From NCBI GenBank assembly GCA_947630155.1, contig CANRGM010000017.1, forward strand, positions 1 to 18,945: a stretch of 18,945 nt of DNA, written 5' to 3'. Below are positions 7,395-14,167 of the stretch, one piece after another. The position numbers and the translations under genes are program-made. Origin of the DNA: an uncultured Clostridia bacterium. GTDB lineage: Bacteria; Bacillota; Clostridia; TANB77; CAG-508. Position 1 is the stretch's first letter; each line of letters begins with the position of its first letter. The notes under the pieces were generated by a model. It was not told the DNA's origin. It saw only the letters and a program-made list of their open reading frames with translations, and searched no databases.

Positions 7395-7640
7395 TTATTT
7401 ATTTGCAAATTTTTGCTTAGTAGTATCAATTTTATTTTGTTCAACATTTTCCATCTTATACCATCCTTTTTCAGACATAAGATTATATATTTTATTTTGA
7501 ATATCTAAAGACTCGTTTAAAGCTTCTTTAAAAGCTGTATGAACTTCTGCAGTTGAAGATTCGATTGAACCATGAAGATACAAATCGCAAACACCTTTTA
7601 TTATTAACAATTCTTTATGCATTATATCTTTATCTTCCAT
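7395..7640 (-). CDS. CotF-family spore coat-like protein
   Basis: This 81-residue helical protein contains KELLIIKGVCDLYLHGSIES and DIQNKIYNLMSEKGWYKMEN. It matches the C-terminal part of the CotF spore coat family, including the YNLMSEKGWY motif just before a polar tail. A strong AAGGAGGT site precedes the ATG at 7640. It follows another small CotF-like gene by 11 nt on the same strand, so both are likely made together late in sporulation in the mother cell. I could not identify a sporulation sigma-factor promoter with confidence. Confidence 0.8.
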   Translation of the reverse strand: MEDKDIMHKELLIIKGVCDLYLHGSIESSTAEVHTAFKEALNESLDIQNKIYNLMSEKGWYKMENVEQNKIDTTKQKFANK

Positions 7641-7651
7641 AATTTACCTCC

Positions 7652-7825
7652 TTATAATAAATTTAAAAATTTGTTAAATATCTCATTGTGTTTTTGTGCT
7701 AATTCTCCCATATAAGTGGAAAGATTAACATCTGTTAATTGAGTTGCAGCCTTTGTAGCACATGATTTCATAAAATTTTCATGCATTAAGGCATCTTCAA
7801 TATACAATAATTCTTTATTTGTCAT
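7652..7825 (-). CDS. Small CotF-family spore coat-like protein
   Basis: The 57-residue protein MTNKELLYIEDALMHENFMK... resembles the N-terminal helices of CotF-type coat proteins, with conserved acidic and His residues in a helical pattern (ELLYIEDALMHE, AQKHNEIF). I start it at the ATG at 7825, because the AGGTGG at 7835-7840 is then about 9 nt upstream. The longer frame from GTG at 7837 would put the start inside that ribosome site. It is first in a two-gene minus-strand unit with the 81-residue CotF-like gene. Together the two resemble one full CotF-type unit encoded in two pieces. Confidence 0.75.
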   Translation of the reverse strand: MTNKELLYIEDALMHENFMKSCATKAATQLTDVNLSTYMGELAQKHNEIFNKFLNLL

Positions 7826-7922
7826 ACTTATCACCACCTATTGTAATTTTTCCCAATTTCTTTTTTTATATACTAAAAGTATTCTCCGCTTCTTAATCTA
7901 TTGATGTTTAAATTTCCTATAG

Positions 7923-7951
7923 TTGACAAAATTTACATAATGTTTTATAAT
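7923..7951 (+). promoter_or_regulatory. Consensus sigma-A promoter of the helical-repeat gene
   Basis: TTGACA at 7923-7928 and TATAAT at 7946-7951 are separated by exactly 17 nt, a perfect match to the housekeeping consensus. Transcription would begin near 7958 and give a leader of about 105 nt before the ATG at 8064. It points away from the divergent CotF-like genes. Confidence 0.8.
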
Positions 7952-7960
7952 TTAAATATA

Positions 7961-8029
7961 CCTTTTTTGCATTAAAACAATAAATATTGTTTTATATTTC
8001 GTAGCAAAATTTATTATTTTGCAAAAAGG
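7961..8029 (+). promoter_or_regulatory. Structured 5' leader of the helical-repeat gene
   Basis: CCTTTTTTGC (7961-7970) can pair with GCAAAAAGG (8021-8029). Within this, AAAACAAT (7974-7981) pairs with ATTGTTTT (7986-7993). The right foot can instead join a smaller hairpin, GCAAAAT (8004-8010) with ATTTTGC (8016-8022), so two folds compete. The ribosome site AAGGAG (8051-8056) is downstream of the structure. No known riboswitch class is recognised. Confidence 0.4.
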
Positions 8030-8063
8030 TAAAAATTTTTCACAAAAGAAAAGGAGAAAAGTC

Positions 8064-9629
8064 ATGATGTACGCCCAACTTAAAAGACTGATTCAGCGGG
8101 ACCAAGATTGCCGAGGTCAGGATAGCCAAGTGCTGTTTTATCATGCACAGACAAGCATCAACGATTATAACATTTTAACCAAAATTGTTGATAATCTGTA
8201 CACAAGTCCGGAGACAGTGGATTATATCGTTGAAAAAGTATGTGACAATTACAAGTCACATGGAACTTTAAAACTCAACAGCCAGCTGGAATTTGATAAG
8301 TTTAAAGATGAGATCTTTTTACTTATGCATATTGCCAAAAGAAAGGATCTGAGTTTTAAGTCTTCATGTAAACTGGTATCGTTAAACGTACCAATGGTAA
8401 CTACTGAACTGGCCAAGTATACTCCATACGTGGCAATTCAAAGAACGATTCTTGTTACTAATGCAACTAATCAATATATTGTGGGTAATATCCTTAATAG
8501 GACAACAAATACCGCAATAATTGATAAGTACATTAAAATGCTCTCAGAGGCTGACAAAAGGGATAAACGCTTAGTAAACTATTTTTCTAGGTGTATCCAA
8601 GAGAACCCTGCACTTGAAGTTAGACAGATGATTGATTTGATTGAGTCTGGAAATGCTTCTCCTGAGTTTATTCTGTATCACCCCAACTTAAATGAAGAAG
8701 TATTTGAAACCTTGCTTTTAAAGCTTAAATTTGTTGATCTTACAACAGAAATAGCAGTAGCAATAGTATCTACTTCTTTGATTGGTTATTATGAACATGT
8801 TCTCAAGCTCATAATTCTGAGCCAAAACGTATGTTTAGAGAAGGTGGTTCTAGCAATTTTACAGAATGAACACATTTCAGACAGGGTAATTGATGAGATA
8901 GTTGCTAATAACAGATATTTAGTAGCTAACAATTTAAATCTCTTCAAGGCTACTCTGACGAGATGCAATGATGAAGCTTTGATTGAAAGTCTCATCTATA
9001 CAGCAGAAGATGATTCTCTTAAAGGTTCAATTATAGGAATGATTTTTAATTCCTTATCCAGCACGAGAATGAAAGAACTGTATAGTGTGATTTGTGCAAA
9101 AACAAATCCGAAGGATTACTTTACTGTTAGTGAATATATTCAGTATATGCCTACACAGTATTGGGAGAATCTTTATAACAGATCAAGTATAAAATGTTCA
9201 ATTGAAATGTTAAAAGATTCTAGATGCCCTAAAGAAATTCTGATTGATGCTGTTAAAAGTAGAAATGCTGAATACTTGATGTTAGTAGTAAACAATCCGA
9301 AGTGTGACTTAGAAGTCGCGTGTCAGGTTTATCATGTGGTTAAGTATTCCAAGAAACTAGGTGATCAAGACAGAAGATGTATCTTCAAATCAATATATAG
9401 TATGTTTGGAGATGAACTTTTGGAGCACGTATGGAATATTAACACATCTGACAGGGAACTATACACAATATTTAAACTAGCACCAACTCATGTAAAATGC
9501 AAAATTGCTGAAATTATTGCTGGAAGTTACATCTACTTGGTTATGGATTATGCAAGAATGAACCATGATGTGGAAGTGAGATCGGCTCTTGAAAAAAACT
9601 TGAATTTAAAAGGCGTAGATTCAGAATGA
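8064..9629 (+). CDS. Unrecognised alpha-helical-repeat protein, about 521 aa
   Basis: I do not recognise this protein. AAGGAG at 8051-8056, 7 nt upstream, supports the start MMYAQLKRLIQ. The sequence has no signal peptide, membrane helix or catalytic motif that I can name. It is built of short amphipathic helices with recurring patterns such as SPETVDYIVEKV, LNEEVFETLL, ISDRVIDEIVANN, CPKEILIDAVKS and VEVRSALEKNL. These recall HEAT or LRV-type solenoids used for protein or nucleic-acid binding. Codons, especially in the first 250 nt, are more C/G-rich than in neighbouring genes (CCG, AGC, CTG appear), which may mean transfer. It stands alone between a perfect promoter and a strong terminator. 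A cytoplasmic scaffold role is inference. Confidence 0.8.
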   Translation: MMYAQLKRLIQRDQDCRGQDSQVLFYHAQTSINDYNILTKIVDNLYTSPETVDYIVEKVCDNYKSHGTLKLNSQLEFDKFKDEIFLLMHIAKRKDLSFKSSCKLVSLNVPMVTTELAKYTPYVAIQRTILVTNATNQYIVGNILNRTTNTAIIDKYIKMLSEADKRDKRLVNYFSRCIQENPALEVRQMIDLIESGNASPEFILYHPNLNEEVFETLLLKLKFVDLTTEIAVAIVSTSLIGYYEHVLKLIILSQNVCLEKVVLAILQNEHISDRVIDEIVANNRYLVANNLNLFKATLTRCNDEALIESLIYTAEDDSLKGSIIGMIFNSLSSTRMKELYSVICAKTNPKDYFTVSEYIQYMPTQYWENLYNRSSIKCSIEMLKDSRCPKEILIDAVKSRNAEYLMLVVNNPKCDLEVACQVYHVVKYSKKLGDQDRRCIFKSIYSMFGDELLEHVWNINTSDRELYTIFKLAPTHVKCKIAEIIAGSYIYLVMDYARMNHDVEVRSALEKNLNLKGVDSE

Positions 9630-9638
9630 AAAAATAAG

Positions 9639-9684
9639 AAAACAAAAAATATCGGTTGACATTAACCGATATTTTTTGTTTTTT
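9639..9684 (+). terminator. Rho-independent terminator after the helical-repeat gene
   Basis: A perfect 17-bp stem (9641-9657 with 9664-9680, extendable by two A-T pairs) encloses a 6-nt loop GACATT and runs into a T-tract. It begins shortly after the TGA at 9627-9629 and precedes prfB. The A-run on its left side would also let it work on the other strand. Confidence 0.9.
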
Positions 9685-9716
9685 ATATAAAAAATCTATT
9701 ATATTTATATATTATA

Positions 9717-9725
9717 TGTTAAAAT
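9717..9725 (+). promoter_or_regulatory. Possible extended -10 promoter of prfB
   Basis: TGTTAAAAT at 9717-9725 fits an extended -10 (TG-N-TAAAAT) about 25 nt before the prfB ribosome site AAAGGAG (9742-9748). The -35 region is poor (TATTAT at 9697-9702). In such A/T-rich sequence chance matches are common. Confidence 0.4.
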
Positions 9726-9758
9726 AGAATATATAAATATTAAAGGAGCGTGAAAATT

Positions 9759-10887
9759 TTGATAATAGAACTAGAAGATAATCTGCATATATTAAATCAA
9801 TTACAAAAAAAATTGCAAGAAATAGGTGAGTCACTTTGACATTTCAAGTTTATCAAGTGAACTATCTAATTTAGAAAAAGAAACCTTGAAAGAGGGCTTT
9901 TGGAATGATACCAAAAAATCAGGTATAATTTTACAGAAAATAAAGACAATAAGAAGTAAATTAGATAATTTCAACAATTTAAATGAAGAAATAAATAACC
10001 TAATAGATATGTCTGAGTTACTTATAGAAGAAGCAGATGATAAACAACAAGATAATTCTTTAATAAAAGACATATTAAATAATACTACCGTATTCCAAAA
10101 CAAATTAGAAGATTTAGAAATTGAAACATTGCTTTCAGGTAAATATGATATAAATAATGCTATAGTTACAATTCATCCTGGAGCAGGAGGAACAGAATCA
10201 CAAGATTGGGCAGAAATGTTATATAGAATGTATTCTAGGTGGGGGAATAGTCATGGTTACACCATACAAGAATTAGATTATCTAGATGGTGATGAGGCTG
10301 GGCTAAAAAGTGTTACATTTCTAATATCAGGTGATTATGCTTATGGATATATGAAATCAGAAAAAGGTGTACATAGGTTAGTAAGAATATCTCCTTTTGA
10401 TGCAGGAGGAAGAAGACATACATCTTTTGCTTCAGTAGAAGTGTTGCCAGAAATAACAGAGGATATTGAAATTGATATTAATCCAGATGACTTGAGAATA
10501 GATACATACAGAGCATCAGGTGCAGGAGGACAACATATAAATAAAACTTCATCTGCAATAAGAATTACACATATTCCTACCAATATAGTAGTAGCCTGTC
10601 AAACAGAAAGATCCCAAATTCAAAATAGAGAAACTGCAATGAAAATGCTTAAATCTAAATTACTTGATTTAAAAGAAAGGGAGCATAAAGAAAAAATTGA
10701 AGATTTAAAAGGCGAACAAAAGGATATAGCATGGGGAAGTCAAATAAGATCATATGTATTTTGCCCATATACACTTGTAAAGGATCATAGAACAAATTAT
10801 GAAGTTGGAAATGTGTACAGTGTTATGGATGGAGATTTAAATGGATTTATGAGGGAATATTTAAAAAATAATAAAGAAGAGGTATAA
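9759..10887 (+). CDS. prfB: Peptide chain release factor 2 (programmed +1 frameshift)
   Basis: RF2 releases finished proteins at UGA and UAA. The frame opens at TTG 9759 (AAAGGAG 10 nt upstream; the in-frame GTG at 9750 is too close to that site). It reads 26 codons to CTT at 9834, meets an in-frame TGA at 9837, and continues one base on from GAC at 9838, for 375 residues in all. Key motifs are the SPF stop-codon reader (S211-F213, in VRISPFDAGG) and the GGQ catalytic loop (G256-Q258, in GAGGQHINKTSSA). Length and domain order are normal for RF2. Synthesis is autoregulated: low RF2 favours the shift. The downstream membrane gene starts 4 nt after the stop. Confidence 0.96.
9824..9840 (+). promoter_or_regulatory. 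prfB +1 frameshift (recoding) site
   Basis: AGGTGAG (9824-9830), a stimulatory Shine-Dalgarno-like sequence, is followed by TCA and then CTTTGAC (9834-9840). This is the RF2 arrangement, in which tRNA-Leu slips from CUU to UUU when the UGA is read slowly. The spacing of 3 nt between the internal ribosome site and CTT equals that of E. coli prfB. Confidence 0.95.
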
Positions 10888-10891
10888 ATAA

Positions 10892-11530
10892 ATGAATTTA
10901 AAATGGAAAGATATTTACAATAATTACAAACAACGAACATATTGTGATATAACTGGAATAAAAAAAGAGGATGTTGAAATAGTATCAAATTCATTTACAG
11001 TATTAAAAGAGAAAAAGTACTTAATAACTGTAATAGCACTTGTATTTACAGCATTATTAGTATACGTTCTTAGAAAAGATATAAAGGCATTACTAATGGT
11101 ATTACTTTTTTTCTTTATAGCTGGTATTTGCTTTTTTGTATTTAATTACTTTAAATTGAAATGTACCAAAGATGGACTATATGTTAGGTTTGGTATGCAA
11201 GAAGGAACTTTTCCATATGATAAAGTGAAAAGTGTGTATATAGCAAGATTTAATGATTATAATATTTTTGTACCTTCTAAAACATATAGTATTGTTATTA
11301 GATATATAGATAATATGGGTAAAATAAAAGAATTGTCTTTTCCTAATTATTTTATAAGTAAAGAAGAGATGTTAGATTTTTTGAATAATTTTAATGTGGA
11401 AGAAGCGGAAAACAAACAATATGTTCATTTTGAAAGATTTAAAAGATTAAAGAAAATTGTTAAATCAGTAACTTTTATTATACTAGCATTAATAGCATTA
11501 TCACTACTTGTAACACCTATACAACATTAA
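10892..11530 (+). CDS. Membrane protein of unknown function, downstream of prfB
   Basis: The 212-residue protein has a soluble N-terminus of about 45 residues, a pair of membrane helices near 46-62 and 68-88, and a predicted beta-rich section (about 90-170, CTKDGLYVRFGMQEGTFPYDKVKSVYI). A third membrane helix lies at about 190-208. The layout of two helices followed by a small beta domain resembles bacterial PH-like (YdbS/YdjZ-type) membrane proteins, but the similarity is only structural in impression. It starts 4 nt after the prfB stop with a weak GAGG site, so it likely depends on coupling. No function is proposed. Confidence 0.7.
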   Translation: MNLKWKDIYNNYKQRTYCDITGIKKEDVEIVSNSFTVLKEKKYLITVIALVFTALLVYVLRKDIKALLMVLLFFFIAGICFFVFNYFKLKCTKDGLYVRFGMQEGTFPYDKVKSVYIARFNDYNIFVPSKTYSIVIRYIDNMGKIKELSFPNYFISKEEMLDFLNNFNVEEAENKQYVHFERFKRLKKIVKSVTFIILALIALSLLVTPIQH

Positions 11531-11550
11531 TTAAATAGATTGGTTTTAAC

Positions 11551-11620
11551 TATAAAAAACAGGATTTCGTAAAAATTAGGAAGTGTGTACCATATTACAT
11601 AGAAAATCCTGTTTTTTATA
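11551..11620. terminator. Long-loop inverted repeat between convergent genes
   Basis: TATAAAAAACAGGATTT (11551-11567) and its exact reverse complement (11604-11620) form a 17-bp stem with a 36-nt loop. The A-run on the left and T-run on the right suit termination in both directions, between the membrane gene (+) and the aspartate kinase (-). The loop is unusually long for a terminator. Confidence 0.6.
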
Positions 11621-11647
11621 AGTTAATAGCTTCATAAAAGTATTAAA

Positions 11648-12833
11648 TCAATTTTCAAAAAGTTCATTATGCAACATTTCTAATAAATTATTTTCAACTT
11701 TCACTTTAAACGTGATAATAATCTTAGCATTAGTAATATCAATACTAAAAATATCAAGATTAAATCTTTTCACAATATCCATAATGTGTTTTAAAACAAT
11801 ACTATCATTAGTAATTCCATATCCGACTATTGCAATTCTGCTGACATTTTTGAATGTTGAATCAAACATATTTAAATCAGTATCCAAAGCTTTCTGAAAC
11901 TTATTTAAACAAGATGCCTTCATCAAAAAATCTACATTGAATGATGATAAACTATTATTAATAAATTGAATAGGCAAAATATCTCTATTAATAAGAAAAT
12001 CATATACTTGATTAAATAGCTTAATAGTATATGAACCATATTTTAAGTTAATCAAAATTAAATCATCATTTTTTACTATACTTTTTACAATGTTATCCTC
12101 TATTTTATCAATAATATTGCTTCCAGTTTTATTATTAAATGTAGACTTAGTTATAATAGGTATATTAAATTTTTCACCTATTTCAATACATCTATTATGC
12201 AAAACCCTAGCTCCTTCATCTGCAATGTCTAACATTTCTACATATGATAATGTATCCAGTTTTTTTGCTTCAGATACTTTATTAGGATCTGTAGTATAAA
12301 CTCCATCAACATCAGAAAAGATAAAGCAATGTTTAGCCTTTAATGCTGCTGCAACCGCTACTGCAGTAGTATCAGATCCACCTCTACCTAGGGTAGTAAT
12401 ATCTAAATTATCATTAAATCCTTGAAAACCAGCAATTATTACTATTTTTCGCTTTTCCAATTCTTTTAATATTCTAGATGTATCAATATTTTCTATTATA
12501 GCATTTTGATTTGTATTATTAGTATAAATACCAGCCTGCCATCCTGTTAAAGAAACTGTTTTATAACCTAATTCGTTAAGTAATATACTTAACTTGGAAA
12601 TAGAAACCTGTTCCCCAGAACTAAGTAAAACATCAAGTTCTCTATCATTAGGAACTTTAGCTAATTCGTACGCCTCTTTAAGTAGTCTATCAGTAGTCTT
12701 ACCGTTGAGCAGAAACAACAACAACAACATTATTATCTTTATCATACATATCAATTATTTTATTTGCTACAATGTTTAATTTAAGATTATCAGCAACTGA
12801 ACTGCCGCCAAATTTCATAACAATTGTGTCCAT
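11648..12833 (-). pseudogene. lysC: Aspartate kinase, interrupted by a one-base frameshift
   Basis: Aspartate kinase phosphorylates L-aspartate in the first step of lysine, threonine, methionine and diaminopimelate synthesis. From ATG 12833 the frame reads MDTIVMKFGGSSVADN (nucleotide-binding KFGGSS at 7-12) to VVVVVSAQR and then a TAA at 12699-12701. The remainder, GKTTDRLLKEAYELAKV onward, continues in the other frame from 12703 to the stop at 11648. The family reads SAxGKTTD here, so one extra base (G at 12704 on the plus strand) accounts for the break. Restored length is about 394 residues, normal for a monofunctional kinase, including LGRGGSDTTA, the FSDVDGVYTTDP region and two C-terminal ACT domains (VSRIAIVGYGI). 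Everything else is intact, so a sequencing error or recent mutation is likely. Confidence 0.85.
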
Positions 12834-12850
12834 ATCGCACACCTTCTTTT

Positions 12851-12892
12851 TATAAAAAATTAGAGGAATTTTTTGGAACCAAAACTTCCCCT
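12851..12892 (-). terminator. Possible attenuator in the aspartate kinase leader
   Basis: On the minus strand 12892-12886 pairs with 12868-12862 (7 bp, one G-U), and after one mismatch four more A-T pairs close a 7-nt loop. The stem is followed by AATTTTTTATA. It lies about 20-25 nt before the AAGGTG ribosome site of the kinase gene, where a regulatory terminator would act. No lysine riboswitch or T-box consensus is recognisable upstream. Confidence 0.35.
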
Positions 12893-12933
12893 GGTATATA
12901 ATATTAAAAATTGTCGAAAATTGTGCCATTACA

Positions 12934-12963
12934 TCATATAGAACTAGGAATAATCCATATAAT
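12934..12963 (+). promoter_or_regulatory. Possible sigma-E-type promoter of yabP
   Basis: TCATATA (12934-12940) and CATATAAT (12956-12963) with 15 nt between them resemble a mother-cell sigma-E promoter. That would fit the yabP-yabQ genes, which belong to that regulon in Bacillus. The match is partial and the region is A/T-rich. Confidence 0.35.
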
Positions 12964-13013
12964 TTGTGAATATATATTAATATGTCCAAAAAATAATAAA
13001 GGAGAAGATACAT

Positions 13014-13316
13014 ATGATTATGGAAGAAAAAAAGAATAGCCTAAACACAAGTATTATGCAAAACTTAATATTAGAAAATAGGGAAAAACTAAGTATTTCT
13101 GGGGTGAATGATGTACTTAGTTTTGATGACCAAATAGTAATTTTAGAAACTCAACTAGGATTATTAACAGTAAAAGGTGAGAATTTGAGAATAAATAAAC
13201 TTAGCATTGATAGTGAAGAAGTAGTAGTAGAAGGGGAAATAAATAATTTAAGTTATAGTGAAAAAGATTATGAAAAAAAAGGTGGAACTTCTTTTTTAGG
13301 TAAGATTTTTAAATAG
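13014..13316 (+). CDS. yabP: Sporulation protein YabP
   Basis: The 100-residue protein contains LILENREKLSISGVNDVLSFDDQIVILE and LLTVKGENLRINKLSIDSEEVVVEG, the beta-rich core of the YabP/YqfC family. YabP is needed for spore formation in Bacillus and acts with YabQ in the mother cell. The ATG at 13014 has AAAGGAG 9 nt upstream. It is divergent from the aspartate kinase and followed 20 nt later by yabQ. The last residues are Lys-rich (GKIFK), possibly peripheral to the membrane. Confidence 0.92.
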   Translation: MIMEEKKNSLNTSIMQNLILENREKLSISGVNDVLSFDDQIVILETQLGLLTVKGENLRINKLSIDSEEVVVEGEINNLSYSEKDYEKKGGTSFLGKIFK

Positions 13317-13336
13317 GTATCATAATAGGAGAGTAT

Positions 13337-13708
13337 ATGAACAGCCAAATTTATATAGTACTAGCATTTTTTATAACAGGAATATTTATTGGAATATTGT
13401 TTGACATATTTAGAGTAACTAGAAAGTCATTTAAAACTCCAAATATTTTAATATATATTGAAGATATATTATTTTGGATTTTAACAGGTATATTATTATT
13501 ATTTACTATATTTACATTTTCAACTGGAGAAATAAGATTATACATGATAATAATTTTACTACTTGGTTCTTTTATATATTTTTTAAGTATTAGTAAATAT
13601 TTTATTCTAATTAATTCAAAAATACTTAATTTTATTAAATCTACTATCATTTTTGTATTAATTCCACTAAAAAAATTGATAAAAATTAAAAATTTTTTCA
13701 AAAAGTAG
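13337..13708 (+). CDS. yabQ: Sporulation membrane protein YabQ
   Basis: The 123-residue protein has three to four membrane helices: about 4-25, 40-62 (EDILFWILTGILLLF), 70-88, and a less certain one near 100-112. It ends in a short basic tail. The N-terminal FFITGIFIGILFDIFRVTRK, with the Asp/Arg after the first helix, is characteristic of YabQ, which is required for cortex formation in Bacillus. AGGAGAG 7 nt upstream supports the ATG at 13337. It is co-oriented with yabP and divIC. Confidence 0.9.
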   Translation: MNSQIYIVLAFFITGIFIGILFDIFRVTRKSFKTPNILIYIEDILFWILTGILLLFTIFTFSTGEIRLYMIIILLLGSFIYFLSISKYFILINSKILNFIKSTIIFVLIPLKKLIKIKNFFKK

Positions 13709-13736
13709 TGGCAAACGCAGGATTTTGTGTTATAAT
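13708..13736 (+). promoter_or_regulatory. Extended -10 promoter of divIC
   Basis: TGTTATAAT at 13728-13736 is a perfect extended -10. A GTGGCA at 13708-13713, 17 nt upstream, matches four of six -35 bases. This gives divIC vegetative transcription independent of the sporulation genes before it, as expected for a cell-division gene. Confidence 0.7.
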
Positions 13737-13785
13737 GTAGAAATAGATATATAGATTGTAGAAAATTTTAAAAATGGAGAAACTT

Positions 13786-14058
13786 ATGAAAAAAAGATTT
13801 AAATTTAATCGAATAATTATAATAGGAATTATAATATATGTGCTATATGCTATTATATCCCGACAGCAGGTATTAAGCTCATATAAAAAGGATGAACAAT
13901 ATTATTTAGATTTAATATCAAAAGAACAACAGCATAATTCCGAATTGTTAGAGATTAAAGATAATGTTAATTCAACTGAATTTATAGAAGAAATTGCAAG
14001 AGAAAAATTAGGAATGTATTTACCAAATGAAAGAGTATATATCGATATTAGTAAATAA
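13786..14058 (+). CDS. divIC: Septum formation initiator DivIC/FtsB family
   Basis: The 90-residue bitopic protein has a short basic cytoplasmic end (MKKRFKFNR), one membrane helix (about 10-26) and a coiled coil (DEQYYLDLISKEQQHNSELLEIKDNV). The family-typical ending is EFIEEIAREKLGMYLPNERVYIDI, where EK-LG-PNE is strongly conserved. It works with FtsL and DivIB at the division septum. I start at 13786 because TGGAG at 13775-13779 is 6 nt upstream; the earlier in-frame ATG at 13774 overlaps that site. The yabP-yabQ-divIC order equals that of Bacillus, although the S1-domain gene yabR does not follow. Confidence 0.92.
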   Translation: MKKRFKFNRIIIIGIIIYVLYAIISRQQVLSSYKKDEQYYLDLISKEQQHNSELLEIKDNVNSTEFIEEIAREKLGMYLPNERVYIDISK

Positions 14059-14095
14059 TAAGAGGCTCTAAACCTCTTATTATCGAATTTTTTTT
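14055..14095 (+). terminator. Rho-independent terminator after divIC
   Basis: An 11-bp stem (14055-14065 with 14073-14083) and 7-nt loop CTCTAAA are followed by a run of eight T at 14088-14095. The stem overlaps the divIC stop codon. Confidence 0.9.
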
Positions 14096-14167
14096 CAATC
14101 ATTTTATTCTTAAAAATCCCAAATAAGATAAAAATGTATATTTAATTATTTTGAAAGGAGAAATTTT

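Noticed and set aside
9826..10887. prfB as a simple gene starting at GTG 9826
   Set aside because: That start lies inside the frameshift site and drops the N-terminal helix encoded from TTG 9759; the CTTTGAC context shows recoding.
12699..13013. A 104-aa minus-strand frame starting at 13013
   Set aside because: Only its last 44 codons (from ATG 12833) are the aspartate kinase N-terminus. The upstream part is leader read through without a ribosome site and covers the yabP promoter region.
12834..13013. Lysine riboswitch or T-box before the aspartate kinase
   Set aside because: No conserved lysine-riboswitch core or T-box sequence is visible and the space is short.
13351..13701. Minus-strand 116-aa frame opposite yabQ
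   Set aside because: Composition is the mirror of the hydrophobic yabQ codons; no ribosome site and no recognisable protein.
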